NCBI GenBank assembly: GCA_029210045.1
Contig: JARGNX010000002.1
Span: forward strand, 124,001 to 188,000
Length of the DNA stretch: 64,000 nt
Origin: Coxiellaceae bacterium
Lineage (GTDB): Bacteria > Pseudomonadota > Gammaproteobacteria > Coxiellales > Coxiellaceae
Direction of reading: 5' to 3'
Position 1 is the first letter of the stretch. Each line of letters starts with the position of its first letter. The notes beneath the pieces are model-generated. The model searched no databases and was not told where the DNA came from. It was given only the letters and a program-made list of their open reading frames with translations. The position numbers were made by a program, and so were the translations under genes. Below, piece after piece: positions 45,706 to 54,394 of the stretch.

Positions 45706-46329
45706 CGTCTCTTCAATATGATCTTTTTCTAGAGGGTAATTCTAACACCGTTTTTCGCTATTCGCTATGTCATTTCTATTAAATCCGTTGCTCTCTATTA
45801 ATATATTAATAATATCTTAATAGTAGTTAATATAGTACGAGCAAATTCACTTGATAAGCGCTTTTTTATATTTAAAATCAATAGATTATAACGATTTGAA
45901 TCTGTGGATAAATTATTGAATAACTTTGAGTTACCAGGGGGTGAATATGTACAAAATGGGGGGTATTACATTTATCCTAATGTTGTTCTAGTGTCTATAC
46001 GCTAGTTATACACAATAAAATGTGGATAACTTCATTGCTGTGTTTTTTTAAGGCTACGCTGTATAACCAAGCGAGAATGTTGTGGGTAGTCCTGGGGAAA
46101 ACTGATCGTAAGTTTAGGGGCATAGACATATCCCCATTTCATACCCAAGCTATACAAGCATTATTGAGGGGGCTACGCTATTATTTTTTCAGTGTAACAT
46201 ATTGAATATTAAACTAAAATCAAGGTTGCGCACTTATCCACAGGGCCTACTACTATCACTATTATCTTTTAAATAATATATATTTATAGATAGGCGGGAA
46301 AACATCGCTTAGCTTGAAAAAGGGTACAT
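45706..46329. other. AT-rich gene-free stretch with DnaA boxes: candidate oriC
   Basis: This 624-base stretch has no convincing gene. Four matches to the DnaA box TTATNCACA lie in 340 bases: TGTGGATAA at 45903-45911 and 46021-46029 (minus orientation), TTATACACA at 46006-46014 and TTATCCACA at 46234-46242. Near-matches such as TTATCCTAA at 45972 add to these. AT-rich runs flank them (TTAATATATTAATAATATCT near 45798 and AATAATATATATTTATAGAT near 46272) and could unwind. GGCTACGCT is repeated at 46052 and 46171. The combination resembles a bacterial replication origin, though it also contains the rpoH promoter region, and DnaA control of rpoH is an alternative. Confidence 0.55.
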
Positions 46330-47283
46330 ATGAGCAAACAAACCGATAAGCTTACAAACGAATCGCAATCGACTTTTTGGCAATGGGATTTTTTAATGTC
46401 TGATTCATTTGTGTCTTTCTTTGATTTAATTCCAGAAGCTGGAATTATTAGTGATGAGTCAGGCAAAATCATATTAACCAATCAAACCGCACAACGTTTG
46501 TTCAACTATTCGCAAAAAGAGTTTCTTGAGGTAGAAATAGAAGAGTTGGTGCCCCCTAAAATAAAAATAGAACATATAAAAATGAGACGTTGGTTTTTTG
46601 AAAACCCCAAACCTCGTTTTTTAGAAGGGCGTGATTTAGATTTACAAGCGCGTAAAAAGGGCGGTGAGCTATTTCCTATTGAATCCGCGTTATTTGCAAT
46701 TCATACGGACCGAGGGGTGTTGGCAGCTAATTTATTGCGAGATGTCTCGTTTAAAACAGCTGAACAAAAGACGATTACAGAATATGCCTTTGTTGATGCT
46801 TTAACCAATCTGCCAAACTTACGGTTCTTACAAGCCAACTTAAAACGAATAGCAGCCAAAGCGAAACGTCACCAGGAGGCTATTGGTGTTTTATTTATTG
46901 ATTTGGATAAATTTAAGCCCATCAATGATAATCAAGGTCATCAGATTGGTGATGTGATTTTGCAGCAAGTCAGCGCTCGTTTGTTAAGCACTGTTCGTGA
47001 GGAGGACCTGCTGGCTCGTGTGGGCGGAGATGAGTTCATTAGCCTGGTCTACCCTGCAAGTGACACAGATGCGCTCTGTGGCGCAGCACAGCGCATTATC
47101 GACGCTTGTCGGCAACCCTTTGAGGTAGATAACCAAACATTTCAAATTTCAGCGAGTATTGGCGTTTGTATGAGTGAAAAAGGCGATATAGATACACAAG
47201 AACTTATCCACAATGCAGATAAAGCGATGTATCAAGCGAAAGATAAGGGCGGCGACTGCTTTGTGAGCTTCAAAAGTTCTTAA
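46330..47283 (+). CDS. PAS-GGDEF diguanylate cyclase
   Basis: A 317-residue soluble signalling protein. A PAS domain spans about residues 28-135 (PEAGIISDESGKIILTNQTAQRLFNYSQKEF). The GGDEF domain follows, starting DALTNLPNLRFL, with GVLFIDLDKFKPINDNQGHQIGD and the active-site VGGDEF near residue 236. The inhibitory RxxD site is present as REED five residues before GGDEF, so product feedback by c-di-GMP is expected. No EAL domain or membrane segment. It stands between rpoH and ftsX but on the opposite strand; its TAA overlaps that of ftsX by four bases. The PAS ligand is unknown. Confidence 0.95.
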   Translation: MSKQTDKLTNESQSTFWQWDFLMSDSFVSFFDLIPEAGIISDESGKIILTNQTAQRLFNYSQKEFLEVEIEELVPPKIKIEHIKMRRWFFENPKPRFLEGRDLDLQARKKGGELFPIESALFAIHTDRGVLAANLLRDVSFKTAEQKTITEYAFVDALTNLPNLRFLQANLKRIAAKAKRHQEAIGVLFIDLDKFKPINDNQGHQIGDVILQQVSARLLSTVREEDLLARVGGDEFISLVYPASDTDALCGAAQRIIDACRQPFEVDNQTFQISASIGVCMSEKGDIDTQELIHNADKAMYQAKDKGGDCFVSFKSS

Positions 47284-48212
47284 GCTTGGCGCAGAAACTG
47301 ACGTGAAGCAATCCATGCGCCGACTAACCCTAGCAGTCCACAGACAGCAATCATTAGCCAGGCAAATGATGGGCTGAGTAAATGCAGGTTTACTTGGTCA
47401 GCATAAGTGGCGGCGAATTGAGATATAGGGGTAGTCAACCAACGAAACAACAATGTGACCAAGAGTAAGGCAATAGCGCCACCCAGTACGCCATACAGTA
47501 ACCCCCGATATAACATCGGTCGAACAATATATGAAGGCGTTGCGCCAATTAAACGCAATAAACTAATTTCCTGGCAATGATTTTGTAAACTCAGCCTTAT
47601 GGTGTTACCCGTTATTAAAATAACCCCCAAACCAAACACAGCGGCTAGTGCGTAACATACCCGTTTAGCTATCGTCATTAAAAAATAAAACCGTTTTACC
47701 CACAGCTGGTCAATTTGTGCCGTATCTACCCAGGCATTGACCGGTAATGACGCACGTAGGGCTGCAATTTTGGTTGGACTTTGTTGCGAACGCATCGGGG
47801 TAATAACAATAACAGCAGGTAGTGGATTATCCTTTAGTGAGCCGAGCACATTTTCGATACGAGCGACTTTTGCGAATTGCGCGAGCCCCTGGTTGGGAGA
47901 AATATAATGCGCCTGTTGGACCTTAGGATTGCTCTGAAGCTGCTTGATCAATAAGTCAGTCTGTGTGCTCGAGATGTTTTTTTTAAGATACAGCGTAATG
48001 CTTGGCTGATTGTGCCAATGTTGGCTCATTTTTTGTGTTGACCCCAGTAATGTATAAAAACCAATCGGTAATGCCATGGCAATCGCGATCACTAGTAATG
48101 TAGTCAAACTTTGAAATGGTGCGCGTGATAGTTCGCCCAAGGCAAAAAACAAGGCACGCAAATGGCTGGTTAGCCAAAAACTTAAACGACTGTATTGTGC
48201 GTTGTCACTCAT
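47280..48212 (-). CDS. ftsX: Cell-division ABC transporter permease FtsX
   Basis: Inner-membrane partner of FtsE that links the divisome to periplasmic amidase activators. 310 residues with four membrane segments: one after the cytosolic start (LTTLLVIAIAMALPIGFYTLL), a periplasmic domain (SITLYLKKNISSTQTDLLIKQLQ... PLPAVIVITP), and three in the C-terminal FtsX domain (VCYALAAVFGLGVILITGN, EISLLRLIGATPSYIVRPMLYRG). The start overlaps the ftsE stop by four bases, so the two are coupled. Confidence 0.95.
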   Translation of the reverse strand: MSDNAQYSRLSFWLTSHLRALFFALGELSRAPFQSLTTLLVIAIAMALPIGFYTLLGSTQKMSQHWHNQPSITLYLKKNISSTQTDLLIKQLQSNPKVQQAHYISPNQGLAQFAKVARIENVLGSLKDNPLPAVIVITPMRSQQSPTKIAALRASLPVNAWVDTAQIDQLWVKRFYFLMTIAKRVCYALAAVFGLGVILITGNTIRLSLQNHCQEISLLRLIGATPSYIVRPMLYRGLLYGVLGGAIALLLVTLLFRWLTTPISQFAATYADQVNLHLLSPSFAWLMIAVCGLLGLVGAWIASRQFLRQA

Positions 48213-48877
48213 GCGTATTCCCTTTCTTTGCTAACAATTTGCCCCTGATCTAACGTGACAATGCGTTTATCCATGCGGCTAATTAACCCCAGGTCGTGTG
48301 AAGCAATCATAACGGTGACGCCAACCGCATTAAATGCTGCAAATAAATCCATAATTTCTTTGGCTAAGCTGGGGTCGAGATTACCGGTGGGCTCATCGGC
48401 TAATAGAATTGTAGGTTTGGTAATTACCGCACGCGCAATACCAACGCGCTGCTGCTCTCCGGCGGATAATTCGGCTGGATAATGCTTTTCCTTGTGCAAT
48501 AAACCGACTTTATCTAATGCTGCTCGCACTCGGCGGCCAATTTCTTTCGGTTTAAAGCGAGCAATATGCAAAGGTAGCGCAACGTTATTATAAATTGAAC
48601 GATTGGGTAACAATTGCGGGTTTTGAAAGATCATACCGATTTGGCGACGTAACCCAGGAATATGACGCTTGCTGATTTGATTTAAATTTTGACCGTTTAA
48701 TATCAGTTGTCCACGGCTTGGGGACTCCATCATCATAATTAATTTAAGTAATGTGGTTTTACCGGCACCGGAGTGGCCGGTTAAAAAGCACATTTCTGCC
48801 GGTTCTATGTGTAAATTAATATTACTTAGTGCGTGGTGGCCGTTGTAAGTTTTTGTAACATTAATAAACCGAATCAA
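48209..48877 (-). CDS. ftsE: Cell-division ATP-binding protein FtsE
   Basis: ABC ATPase of the FtsEX complex, 222 residues. Walker A GHSGAGKTTLLKL, the Q-loop in IGMIFQNPQLL, signature LSAGEQQRVGIARAV (Ala replaces the usual Gly in LSGGE), Walker B ILLADEPTGNLD and the switch His in IASHDLGLI are all in order. The start is TTG with AAGGAAAG three bases upstream; MIRFINVTKTYNG matches the family start. It is 199 bases downstream of ftsY, the gap holding repeats. Confidence 0.96.
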   Translation of the reverse strand: MIRFINVTKTYNGHHALSNINLHIEPAEMCFLTGHSGAGKTTLLKLIMMMESPSRGQLILNGQNLNQISKRHIPGLRRQIGMIFQNPQLLPNRSIYNNVALPLHIARFKPKEIGRRVRAALDKVGLLHKEKHYPAELSAGEQQRVGIARAVITKPTILLADEPTGNLDPSLAKEIMDLFAAFNAVGVTVMIASHDLGLISRMDKRIVTLDQGQIVSKEREYA

Positions 48878-48956
48878 ATTCTTTCCTTGTCTTAGTGAGC
48901 CTTCAGCGGCGCAATGATTACCATTTTTGCATTGCTACGTCACTTTTGCATAATCA

Positions 48957-49076
48957 TGTCGTTCCTGGCTTTGATCAGGAATCCATACAGCGCAACGCGC
49001 TGTTTTGATCGCTTTGCGATCAATGGATCCCGGCTCGGGGGCCGGGATGACAAGCTCTAGTCCGGGATGACAAACT
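48957..49076. repeat. Family A repeats between ftsE and ftsY
   Basis: A diverged copy starts at 48957 (GTCGTTCCTGGCTTTGATCA then GGAATCC) and a consensus copy at 49024-49053 (GGATCCCGGC...GCCGGGATGACA), whose end is doubled at 20-base spacing (CCGGGATGACAA at 49043 and 49063). The array runs right up to the last codons of ftsY. Confidence 0.8.
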
Positions 49077-50309
49077 CTAGTCATCCTGCCAAAGCGCATC
49101 AACAAAAGTTTGTGCATCAAATGGCTGTAAGTCATCCATCCCCTCACCAACACCAATAAAGCGAATCGGTAATGCTAACTCGCGCGCAATAGCGAATATA
49201 ATACCACCTTTCGCGCTACCATCGAGCTTAGTTATACACAGCCCCGTTACACCAATCGCTTCATGAAATGCCTTAGCTTGGTTTAATGAGTTTTGACCAA
49301 GGCTAGCATCAATGACTAACAAGGTTTCGTGCGGCGCATTTTCATCAAGCTTACTCATTACACGTTTTATTTTTTTTAGCTCTTCCATCAAATTGTGTTG
49401 AGTATGTAAACGCCCCGCGGTATCTGCGATTAACAAATCTTGCTGCTTGGCTTGTGTCGATTGCACCGCATCATAAATAACGGAAGCACTGTCAGCCCCC
49501 GGCTGCTGCGCAATTACCGGCACGTTATTACGCTCCCCCCACGTTTGTAATTGCTCAATTGCTGCGGCACGAAAGGTATCACCCGCCGCGAGCAGTAAGG
49601 TTTTACCCTGTTGTTGGTAATAATGCGCTAGCTTAGCAATGCTTGTCGTTTTACCCGCCCCATTAACGCCCACCATTAAAATGATAAAGGGCTTGTGGGT
49701 AACTTCAAGCGGTTGACTTAGCGGCGCCAATAAATCGAATAACTGCTGCTTAAGTGCTTTAATTAACATTTCCGGGTTGGATAGCTCTTTACGCTTCACC
49801 TGCTTGGCTAAGTTCTGCAAAATTTTCTCACTGGTATCAACGCCGACATCCGCCGTGATTAATACCATTTCTAACTCTTCTAATAATTCATCATCAATGG
49901 TTTTCTTGCCTAAAACCAATGCACCTAGTTTGTCACTAAACTGATTACGGGTTTTGCTCAGTCCCGCCTTCAACCTCCCAAACCATTTCTTTTTATCCTT
50001 CAACTTCGGTGCTGGTTGTTCTGATTCCGCTGAAGACTCTACGGAAGTGTTTTCTTTAAGTTCAGTATCATTTGGGACCTTCGGTTCTTCTGCCTTTGTT
50101 GGTGCTATGGCTAATGACTCTGATGTTGTGTTTTTTTCAGCATCACTATTCTCGTGAGTTGGTTGTTCTGGATGCTTATCTACGGCTTGAGAGGTTTCAT
50201 TCGAATCAGTGTTTTCTTCTGCGTGGATATCAATTTCTTGATCTTGAGTTTGCTCCGGCTGATTTGGCTCAGATACGGGTTTCTTGTTCTTCTTTAAGAA
50301 TTTAAACAT
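49077..50309 (-). CDS. ftsY: Signal recognition particle receptor FtsY
   Basis: SRP-receptor GTPase that docks ribosome-nascent chains at the inner membrane. 410 residues: a charged, acidic A domain (about 1-110, rich in Glu, Thr, Ser), then the N domain (WFGRLKAGLSKTRNQFSDKL) and the G domain with GVNGAGKTTSIAKLA, DTFRAAAIEQL, DTAGRLHTQHNLMEEL, TKLDGSAKGG and FIGVGEGMDDLQPFDAQTFVDALW. ATG at 50309 follows a GGAAA-type site. It heads the ftsYEX block and diverges from the M16 peptidase gene, with a 64-base shared promoter region (50310-50373). Confidence 0.97.
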   Translation of the reverse strand: MFKFLKKNKKPVSEPNQPEQTQDQEIDIHAEENTDSNETSQAVDKHPEQPTHENSDAEKNTTSESLAIAPTKAEEPKVPNDTELKENTSVESSAESEQPAPKLKDKKKWFGRLKAGLSKTRNQFSDKLGALVLGKKTIDDELLEELEMVLITADVGVDTSEKILQNLAKQVKRKELSNPEMLIKALKQQLFDLLAPLSQPLEVTHKPFIILMVGVNGAGKTTSIAKLAHYYQQQGKTLLLAAGDTFRAAAIEQLQTWGERNNVPVIAQQPGADSASVIYDAVQSTQAKQQDLLIADTAGRLHTQHNLMEELKKIKRVMSKLDENAPHETLLVIDASLGQNSLNQAKAFHEAIGVTGLCITKLDGSAKGGIIFAIARELALPIRFIGVGEGMDDLQPFDAQTFVDALWQDD

Positions 50310-50373
50310 TGGGGGTTTCCTGCTATGCTATGTTGCGCGCATTTTAGCACGAATTTGCACAAGGATTAATATT

Positions 50374-51750
50374 TTGGTATTTCGCAAAACACCTCTTTTA
50401 CAGCTCGCGGCTGGGATAATTATTTCCAGCATGCTGTCTTTAACAGCTTGGGCCGACACCACCTTCGATTTGGTACAAACGCAATTGGATAACGGCTTGA
50501 CGGTAATCGTAAAACCCGACCACCGCTCCCCCGTTGAAGTCACTACCGTTTGGTATAAGGTAGGTGGCGCATATGAGCATGATGGGCTAACTGGTATTTC
50601 TCATGTGTTGGAACATTTAATGTTTCAAGGCACTAAAGATGTTCCTGAGGGTGTTTTTTTAAAAAAAATTACCGATGTGGGTGGTCGCTATAATGCAGTA
50701 ACCACTAATGACTATACCAAATACTATGAAGTACTAGCGGCGGATAAGCTTGAGCTCGGGTTAAAGCTCGAAGCGGATCGCATGCATAACTTAGTGCTGA
50801 CACCACACAAAGTAAAAAAAGAACTCAAAGTTGTGCGTGAAGAACGACGCATGCGTACCGATGATAACCCTATGGGGCGAACCTATGAGCGCTTTATGGC
50901 AACATCATTTGTAAATAGCCCATACCATCACCCCGTTGTTGGTTGGGAAACTGATTTAAATCATATGACGGTGGCTAATGTTCGCCAATGGTATAAAGAT
51001 TGGTATCAACCGAATAATGCGGCCATATTAATTGTTGGTGATGTTGATCCACAAAAAACTATTGCGTTAGTAAAAAAATATTTTGGAAAGATTCCACAAC
51101 GTGCCGTGCCACTACTTAAACCGCGCACCGAAATTCCATCCCTAGGTCAAAAGCGGGTAGATGTTGATATTCCTGCGAAAACACCGTGGATGATTATGGG
51201 GTATCACACGCCATCATTGGTGACGATGCCGGAATCAAGTCAAGGTTGGCAAACTTATAGCTTATTAGTCGCCAGCGCGATTTTAGCCGGAGGTGAAAGT
51301 TCGCGCCTATCGCAACAATTAGTGCGCGGCAAACAAATTGCCGCAGGAGCAGATGGCAGCTACGACTTTTTAAGCTTATATACAGGGTTATTTGGTGTGT
51401 ATAGTCTGCCAACGCCTGGTCATACGGTAGATGAATTACGTGCCGCAATATTGGCGCAAATTAGTTTAATGAAAACGCAACCCGTAACACAAAAAGAGCT
51501 TGATCGCGTAAAAGCACAAGTAATTGCGGCCAAGGTTTATCAACAGGATTCGGTTATGGCGCAGGCCGACGAACTGGGAAGTTACTGGGTTGTCGGTCTT
51601 CCGATTGAGCTTAGTAATGAATTTGTTAATGGTATTACATCGGTAAAACCCGAGCAGGTCATGGCAGTACTAAAAAAATATTGTATAAAAACCAATTTAA
51701 CTACAGCGGTTTTACAACCCATCGCTATGTCTACAGGAGCTAAGTCATGA
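50374..51750 (+). CDS. M16 zinc metallopeptidase (active subunit)
   Basis: An exported pitrilysin-family protease of about 458 residues. The signal sequence (VFRKTPLLQLAAGIIISSMLSLTAWA) precedes DTTFDLVQTQLDNGLTVIVKPDHRSPV. The zinc motif HxxEH is HVLEH in GISHVLEHLMFQGT, and the third ligand Glu lies in LELGLKLEADRM. The frame is open from 50284 inside ftsY, but AAGGA eight bases before a TTG at 50374 places the start where the signal peptide begins. It overlaps the second M16 gene by four bases (ATGA). The same pair lies beside rsmD and ftsY in related bacteria. Confidence 0.92.
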   Translation: MVFRKTPLLQLAAGIIISSMLSLTAWADTTFDLVQTQLDNGLTVIVKPDHRSPVEVTTVWYKVGGAYEHDGLTGISHVLEHLMFQGTKDVPEGVFLKKITDVGGRYNAVTTNDYTKYYEVLAADKLELGLKLEADRMHNLVLTPHKVKKELKVVREERRMRTDDNPMGRTYERFMATSFVNSPYHHPVVGWETDLNHMTVANVRQWYKDWYQPNNAAILIVGDVDPQKTIALVKKYFGKIPQRAVPLLKPRTEIPSLGQKRVDVDIPAKTPWMIMGYHTPSLVTMPESSQGWQTYSLLVASAILAGGESSRLSQQLVRGKQIAAGADGSYDFLSLYTGLFGVYSLPTPGHTVDELRAAILAQISLMKTQPVTQKELDRVKAQVIAAKVYQQDSVMAQADELGSYWVVGLPIELSNEFVNGITSVKPEQVMAVLKKYCIKTNLTTAVLQPIAMSTGAKS

Positions 51751-53072
51751 GATTATTAAAAGGCTTATTGCTGTTATGTTTACCGGTATTGGTGATTGCA
51801 AAAACAGACGGCCAGCTTTTAGATATCCAGCAGTGGAAAACCAATAATGGTGTGCCGGTGTATTTCGTGCAAGCACACACTATTCCTATGATTGATCTTA
51901 GTGTGATTTTTGCGGCAGGCTCTCAATATGATAACCAACAATTTGGTTTAGCTAATTTCACCTCATCATTGCTGGGAGAAGGCACTACTACTAAGTCTGC
52001 CAATCAAGTTGCTGATGCCTTTGCATCTGCTGGCGGTATGTTTAGTGTGAATGCAAATCGTGATATGGCTGCAGCTAGTTTGCGCACGTTAACAGATGCA
52101 AAGTATTTTAATAATAATGTTGATACTTTTTTGGATGTGTTAAGTAAGCCAAGTTTTGGTGATAAAGCTGTTGGTCGTGTAAAAAAGCAGTTATTAACAG
52201 CTATAAAAATTAAGCAACAAAATCCTTCGGCGGTGGCTGCGACAGCGTTTTATAAAGCTGTTTATGGTAACGCGCCTTATGGGCATGCAGTTTTAGGTAA
52301 TAGTAAAACCATACAGCACATCGACCGCAAAGCTATTGTTAGTTTTTATCAACAGCATTATGTAGCAGCCAATGCGGTGATTACTTTGGTGGGTGATTTA
52401 ACTGTGGATAAAGCTAAAAATTTAGCTGAAACTATCAGCACGAGCTTGGCTTTAGGTAAGAAAACGAAGCCACATAAAATTACGGCAGCTTTGAAGAAAG
52501 CACAAACAGAAATGATTCCATTTGATGCTCGCCAATCTACGGTTATATTGGGGCAGGTGGGTGTGGTTCCTTATGCGAAAAGCAAAGCCGCATTGAATGT
52601 TGGAAACTTTATTTTAGGTAACCCCGGGCTTGTTTCAGAGTTGGCTCTTGAGTTGCGTCAAAAGCGGGGGTGGGTCTATAGTGTATCGAGCCAATTTAAA
52701 AACCTGCAATTAAAAGGTCCGTTTTATATTGCTCTACAAACTAAGGCGTCACAAACGCAACCGGCATTAAAGTTATCACACAAGTTATTAACAGGGCTCG
52801 TGCAATCTGGGCCGACAGCAAGCCAAGTAAAGTTTGCTAAACAGTCGATGGTAGGCTCTTTCCCCTTAGCTATGAGTTCAAACGCGCAAATCTCTGCTTT
52901 GTTAAAGGGGATTGCATTTTATCAACTACCAATAAATTATTATGATAGCTATTTGAAGCAGCTTAAAAAAGTATCTGCAGCTGACGTGAAAAAAGCACTG
53001 CAATCAGTGATTCATACTAATCGTATGGTGTCTGTTGTTGTTGGTCCGGAGAAAACACATGGCGCGCGTTAA
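51747..53072 (+). CDS. M16-family protein, catalytically inactive partner
   Basis: A 441-residue exported M16 homologue (signal MRLLKGLLLLCLPVLVIA). The domain where HxxEH should stand reads FGLANFTSSLLGEGT, so the zinc ligands are missing. The substrate-binding Arg/Tyr segment of this chain type is kept as ELALELRQKRGWVYSVSSQF. The two chains probably form a heterodimer in which this chain closes the chamber, as in mitochondrial processing peptidase and bacterial pairs such as those of Sphingomonas. AGGAG precedes the ATG. It ends inside the first codons of rsmD. Confidence 0.92.
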   Translation: MRLLKGLLLLCLPVLVIAKTDGQLLDIQQWKTNNGVPVYFVQAHTIPMIDLSVIFAAGSQYDNQQFGLANFTSSLLGEGTTTKSANQVADAFASAGGMFSVNANRDMAAASLRTLTDAKYFNNNVDTFLDVLSKPSFGDKAVGRVKKQLLTAIKIKQQNPSAVAATAFYKAVYGNAPYGHAVLGNSKTIQHIDRKAIVSFYQQHYVAANAVITLVGDLTVDKAKNLAETISTSLALGKKTKPHKITAALKKAQTEMIPFDARQSTVILGQVGVVPYAKSKAALNVGNFILGNPGLVSELALELRQKRGWVYSVSSQFKNLQLKGPFYIALQTKASQTQPALKLSHKLLTGLVQSGPTASQVKFAKQSMVGSFPLAMSSNAQISALLKGIAFYQLPINYYDSYLKQLKKVSAADVKKALQSVIHTNRMVSVVVGPEKTHGAR

Positions 53073-53637
53073 TCGAAAATTAGGACAGTTACGAATTATT
53101 GCCGGTGAGTGGCGTGGGCGCTGTATTCAGTTCCCGATTGAGTCGGGGCTACGGCCGACACATGATCGCATACGCGAAACATTGTTTAATTGGCTGCAAG
53201 CGGATATTGCCGGTGCTAATTGTTTGGATCTGTTTGCTGGCAGCGGTGCATTAGGCTTTGAGGCGTTGTCGCGTGGTGCAAAACATACGACATTTGTTGA
53301 GAGCGACATCACAGTTTCACAAGCATTAAAAGTTTCACAGCAAAAGTTACAAACAGATAACGTAAGCATTTTTAATCAACCGTTTTCTTCTGATATGCCA
53401 GCTTTATCTACAGGTCCGTTTGACCTGGTATTTTTAGATCCCCCCTATGAAGAAAACCTTATTGAACAATCGGTATTGTGGTTATGCAATAACGATATGC
53501 TCAGCGAACATGCGTTGGTTTTTATCGAGTGCGAGAAGGAATACGACCTGTCGGTTGTGGATAAGTACCTAGAGCAAGTAAAGCTCAAACATACTCGTCA
53601 TATTTGCTATGGGTTATATACCAATAAGACCTGGTAG
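53059..53637 (+). CDS. rsmD: 16S rRNA (guanine-966-N2)-methyltransferase
   Basis: Methylates G966 of 16S rRNA. LRIIAGEWRGRCIQFPIESGLRPTHDRIRETLFNWL is the characteristic start; SAM motif I is CLDLFAGSGALGFEALSRGA and motif IV LDPPYEENL. 192 residues is the usual length. The frame is open from 53035, but the ATG at 53059 with CCGGAG seven bases upstream is the likely start, 14 bases inside the M16 gene. Its last 34 codons occur a second time at 54395-54496 (see there). Confidence 0.95.
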   Translation: MARVNRKLGQLRIIAGEWRGRCIQFPIESGLRPTHDRIRETLFNWLQADIAGANCLDLFAGSGALGFEALSRGAKHTTFVESDITVSQALKVSQQKLQTDNVSIFNQPFSSDMPALSTGPFDLVFLDPPYEENLIEQSVLWLCNNDMLSEHALVFIECEKEYDLSVVDKYLEQVKLKHTRHICYGLYTNKTW

Positions 53638-53711
53638 TTTTATGCAAATTGAATATTGAACTGGTTTCGTCACTCTTGAGTTCGCTGCGCTTGAATTTCA
53701 ATGTGTACAGG

Positions 53712-53741
53712 TTGGCACCCTGTTGGGAAATATAGTATTAT
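53712..53741 (+). promoter_or_regulatory. Possible sigma-70 promoter of the Cys-rich protein gene
   Basis: TTGGCA at 53712-53717 and TATTAT at 53736-53741 are 18 bases apart and end 28 bases before the GTG start of the next gene. A TATAGT at 53731 is an alternative -10 with poor spacing. Confidence 0.35.
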
Positions 53742-53769
53742 ATTATAAGTTTGCTAACAAGGATGTAGG

Positions 53770-54252
53770 GTGATACGAAACACAATAAAACTACTTTCAT
53801 TTCTCGGGTTATTTTTTTTGTCAAACCCCCTACTTGCATACACTGTGAAAGAAGTGTCTATGGGGGGGGTGCTTGTTCCTGCTTATACTCACGCAAACTC
53901 TATTGCTACTCTTACATTTAATTTAAACAAGAGTGTAACCTCAGTCACTATTTGGGCTTTTACTAGTGCGAATTGTGTGGGTGGTACTCATACAGTTACT
54001 GCTGCGTGTGGAGGGACATGCTCTTACACGAATGGACAGAGCGTTGGGATAAGTGGTGGGGCAGCATTAGTAAATGCAGGGGAAGATACCATCAACAGTG
54101 CGCTTGTAAGAACCGTGGTCGCCAGCCCATCTGGTAGCAGTCTGTTACCTTCTTTTATTGATTCGGCTGCTTGCATACATTTAAATGGATGTACGAAGGC
54201 TGATAAAGATAATTGCACTACCTCAAATTCTGTAAGCTACACATATGGATAA
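53770..54252 (+). CDS. Small secreted Cys-rich protein, unknown function
   Basis: I do not recognise this 160-residue protein. A clear signal peptide (MIRNTIKLLSFLGLFFLSNPLLA) is followed by YTVKEVSMGGVLVPAYTHANSIATLTFNLNKSVTSVTIWAFTSANC. The mature part has six Cys (NCVGG, AACGGTCSY, AACIHLNGC, DNC), enough for three disulfides, and is rich in Ser, Thr and Gly, which suits an extracellular or periplasmic beta-rich fold. GTG start with AAGGA six bases upstream. It lies in the segment bounded by the two copies of the rsmD 3' end, and its codon use is more G/T-biased than its neighbours, which fits acquisition with that segment. Confidence 0.65.
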   Translation: MIRNTIKLLSFLGLFFLSNPLLAYTVKEVSMGGVLVPAYTHANSIATLTFNLNKSVTSVTIWAFTSANCVGGTHTVTAACGGTCSYTNGQSVGISGGAALVNAGEDTINSALVRTVVASPSGSSLLPSFIDSAACIHLNGCTKADKDNCTTSNSVSYTYG

Positions 54253-54256
54253 AGTT

Positions 54257-54385
54257 ATGAGAAAAGACAAGGAGTGGAGCAATCCGCATTTCTATCTAAT
54301 TGCTTTAGCATCAACACTATCAGGTCTTATGGCAGAGATTGATGAGTGTGCTATGTCGCAAACAGCCGCATTTATATCGCCATAA
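54257..54385 (+). CDS. Possible 42-residue small protein
   Basis: A short frame starting at the ATG at 54257, five bases after the preceding stop, reads MRKDKEWSNPHFYLIALAST and ends CAMSQTAAFISP. A central hydrophobic stretch and the close spacing make it a plausible second gene or the remnant of a longer one. No family recognised, and no strong ribosome site. Confidence 0.3.
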   Translation: MRKDKEWSNPHFYLIALASTLSGLMAEIDECAMSQTAAFISP

Positions 54386-54394
54386 TTTTAAAGT

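Noticed and set aside
46020-46205. 61-codon frame in the candidate origin
   Set aside because: It starts within a DnaA box, has no ribosome site and the product has no recognisable features.
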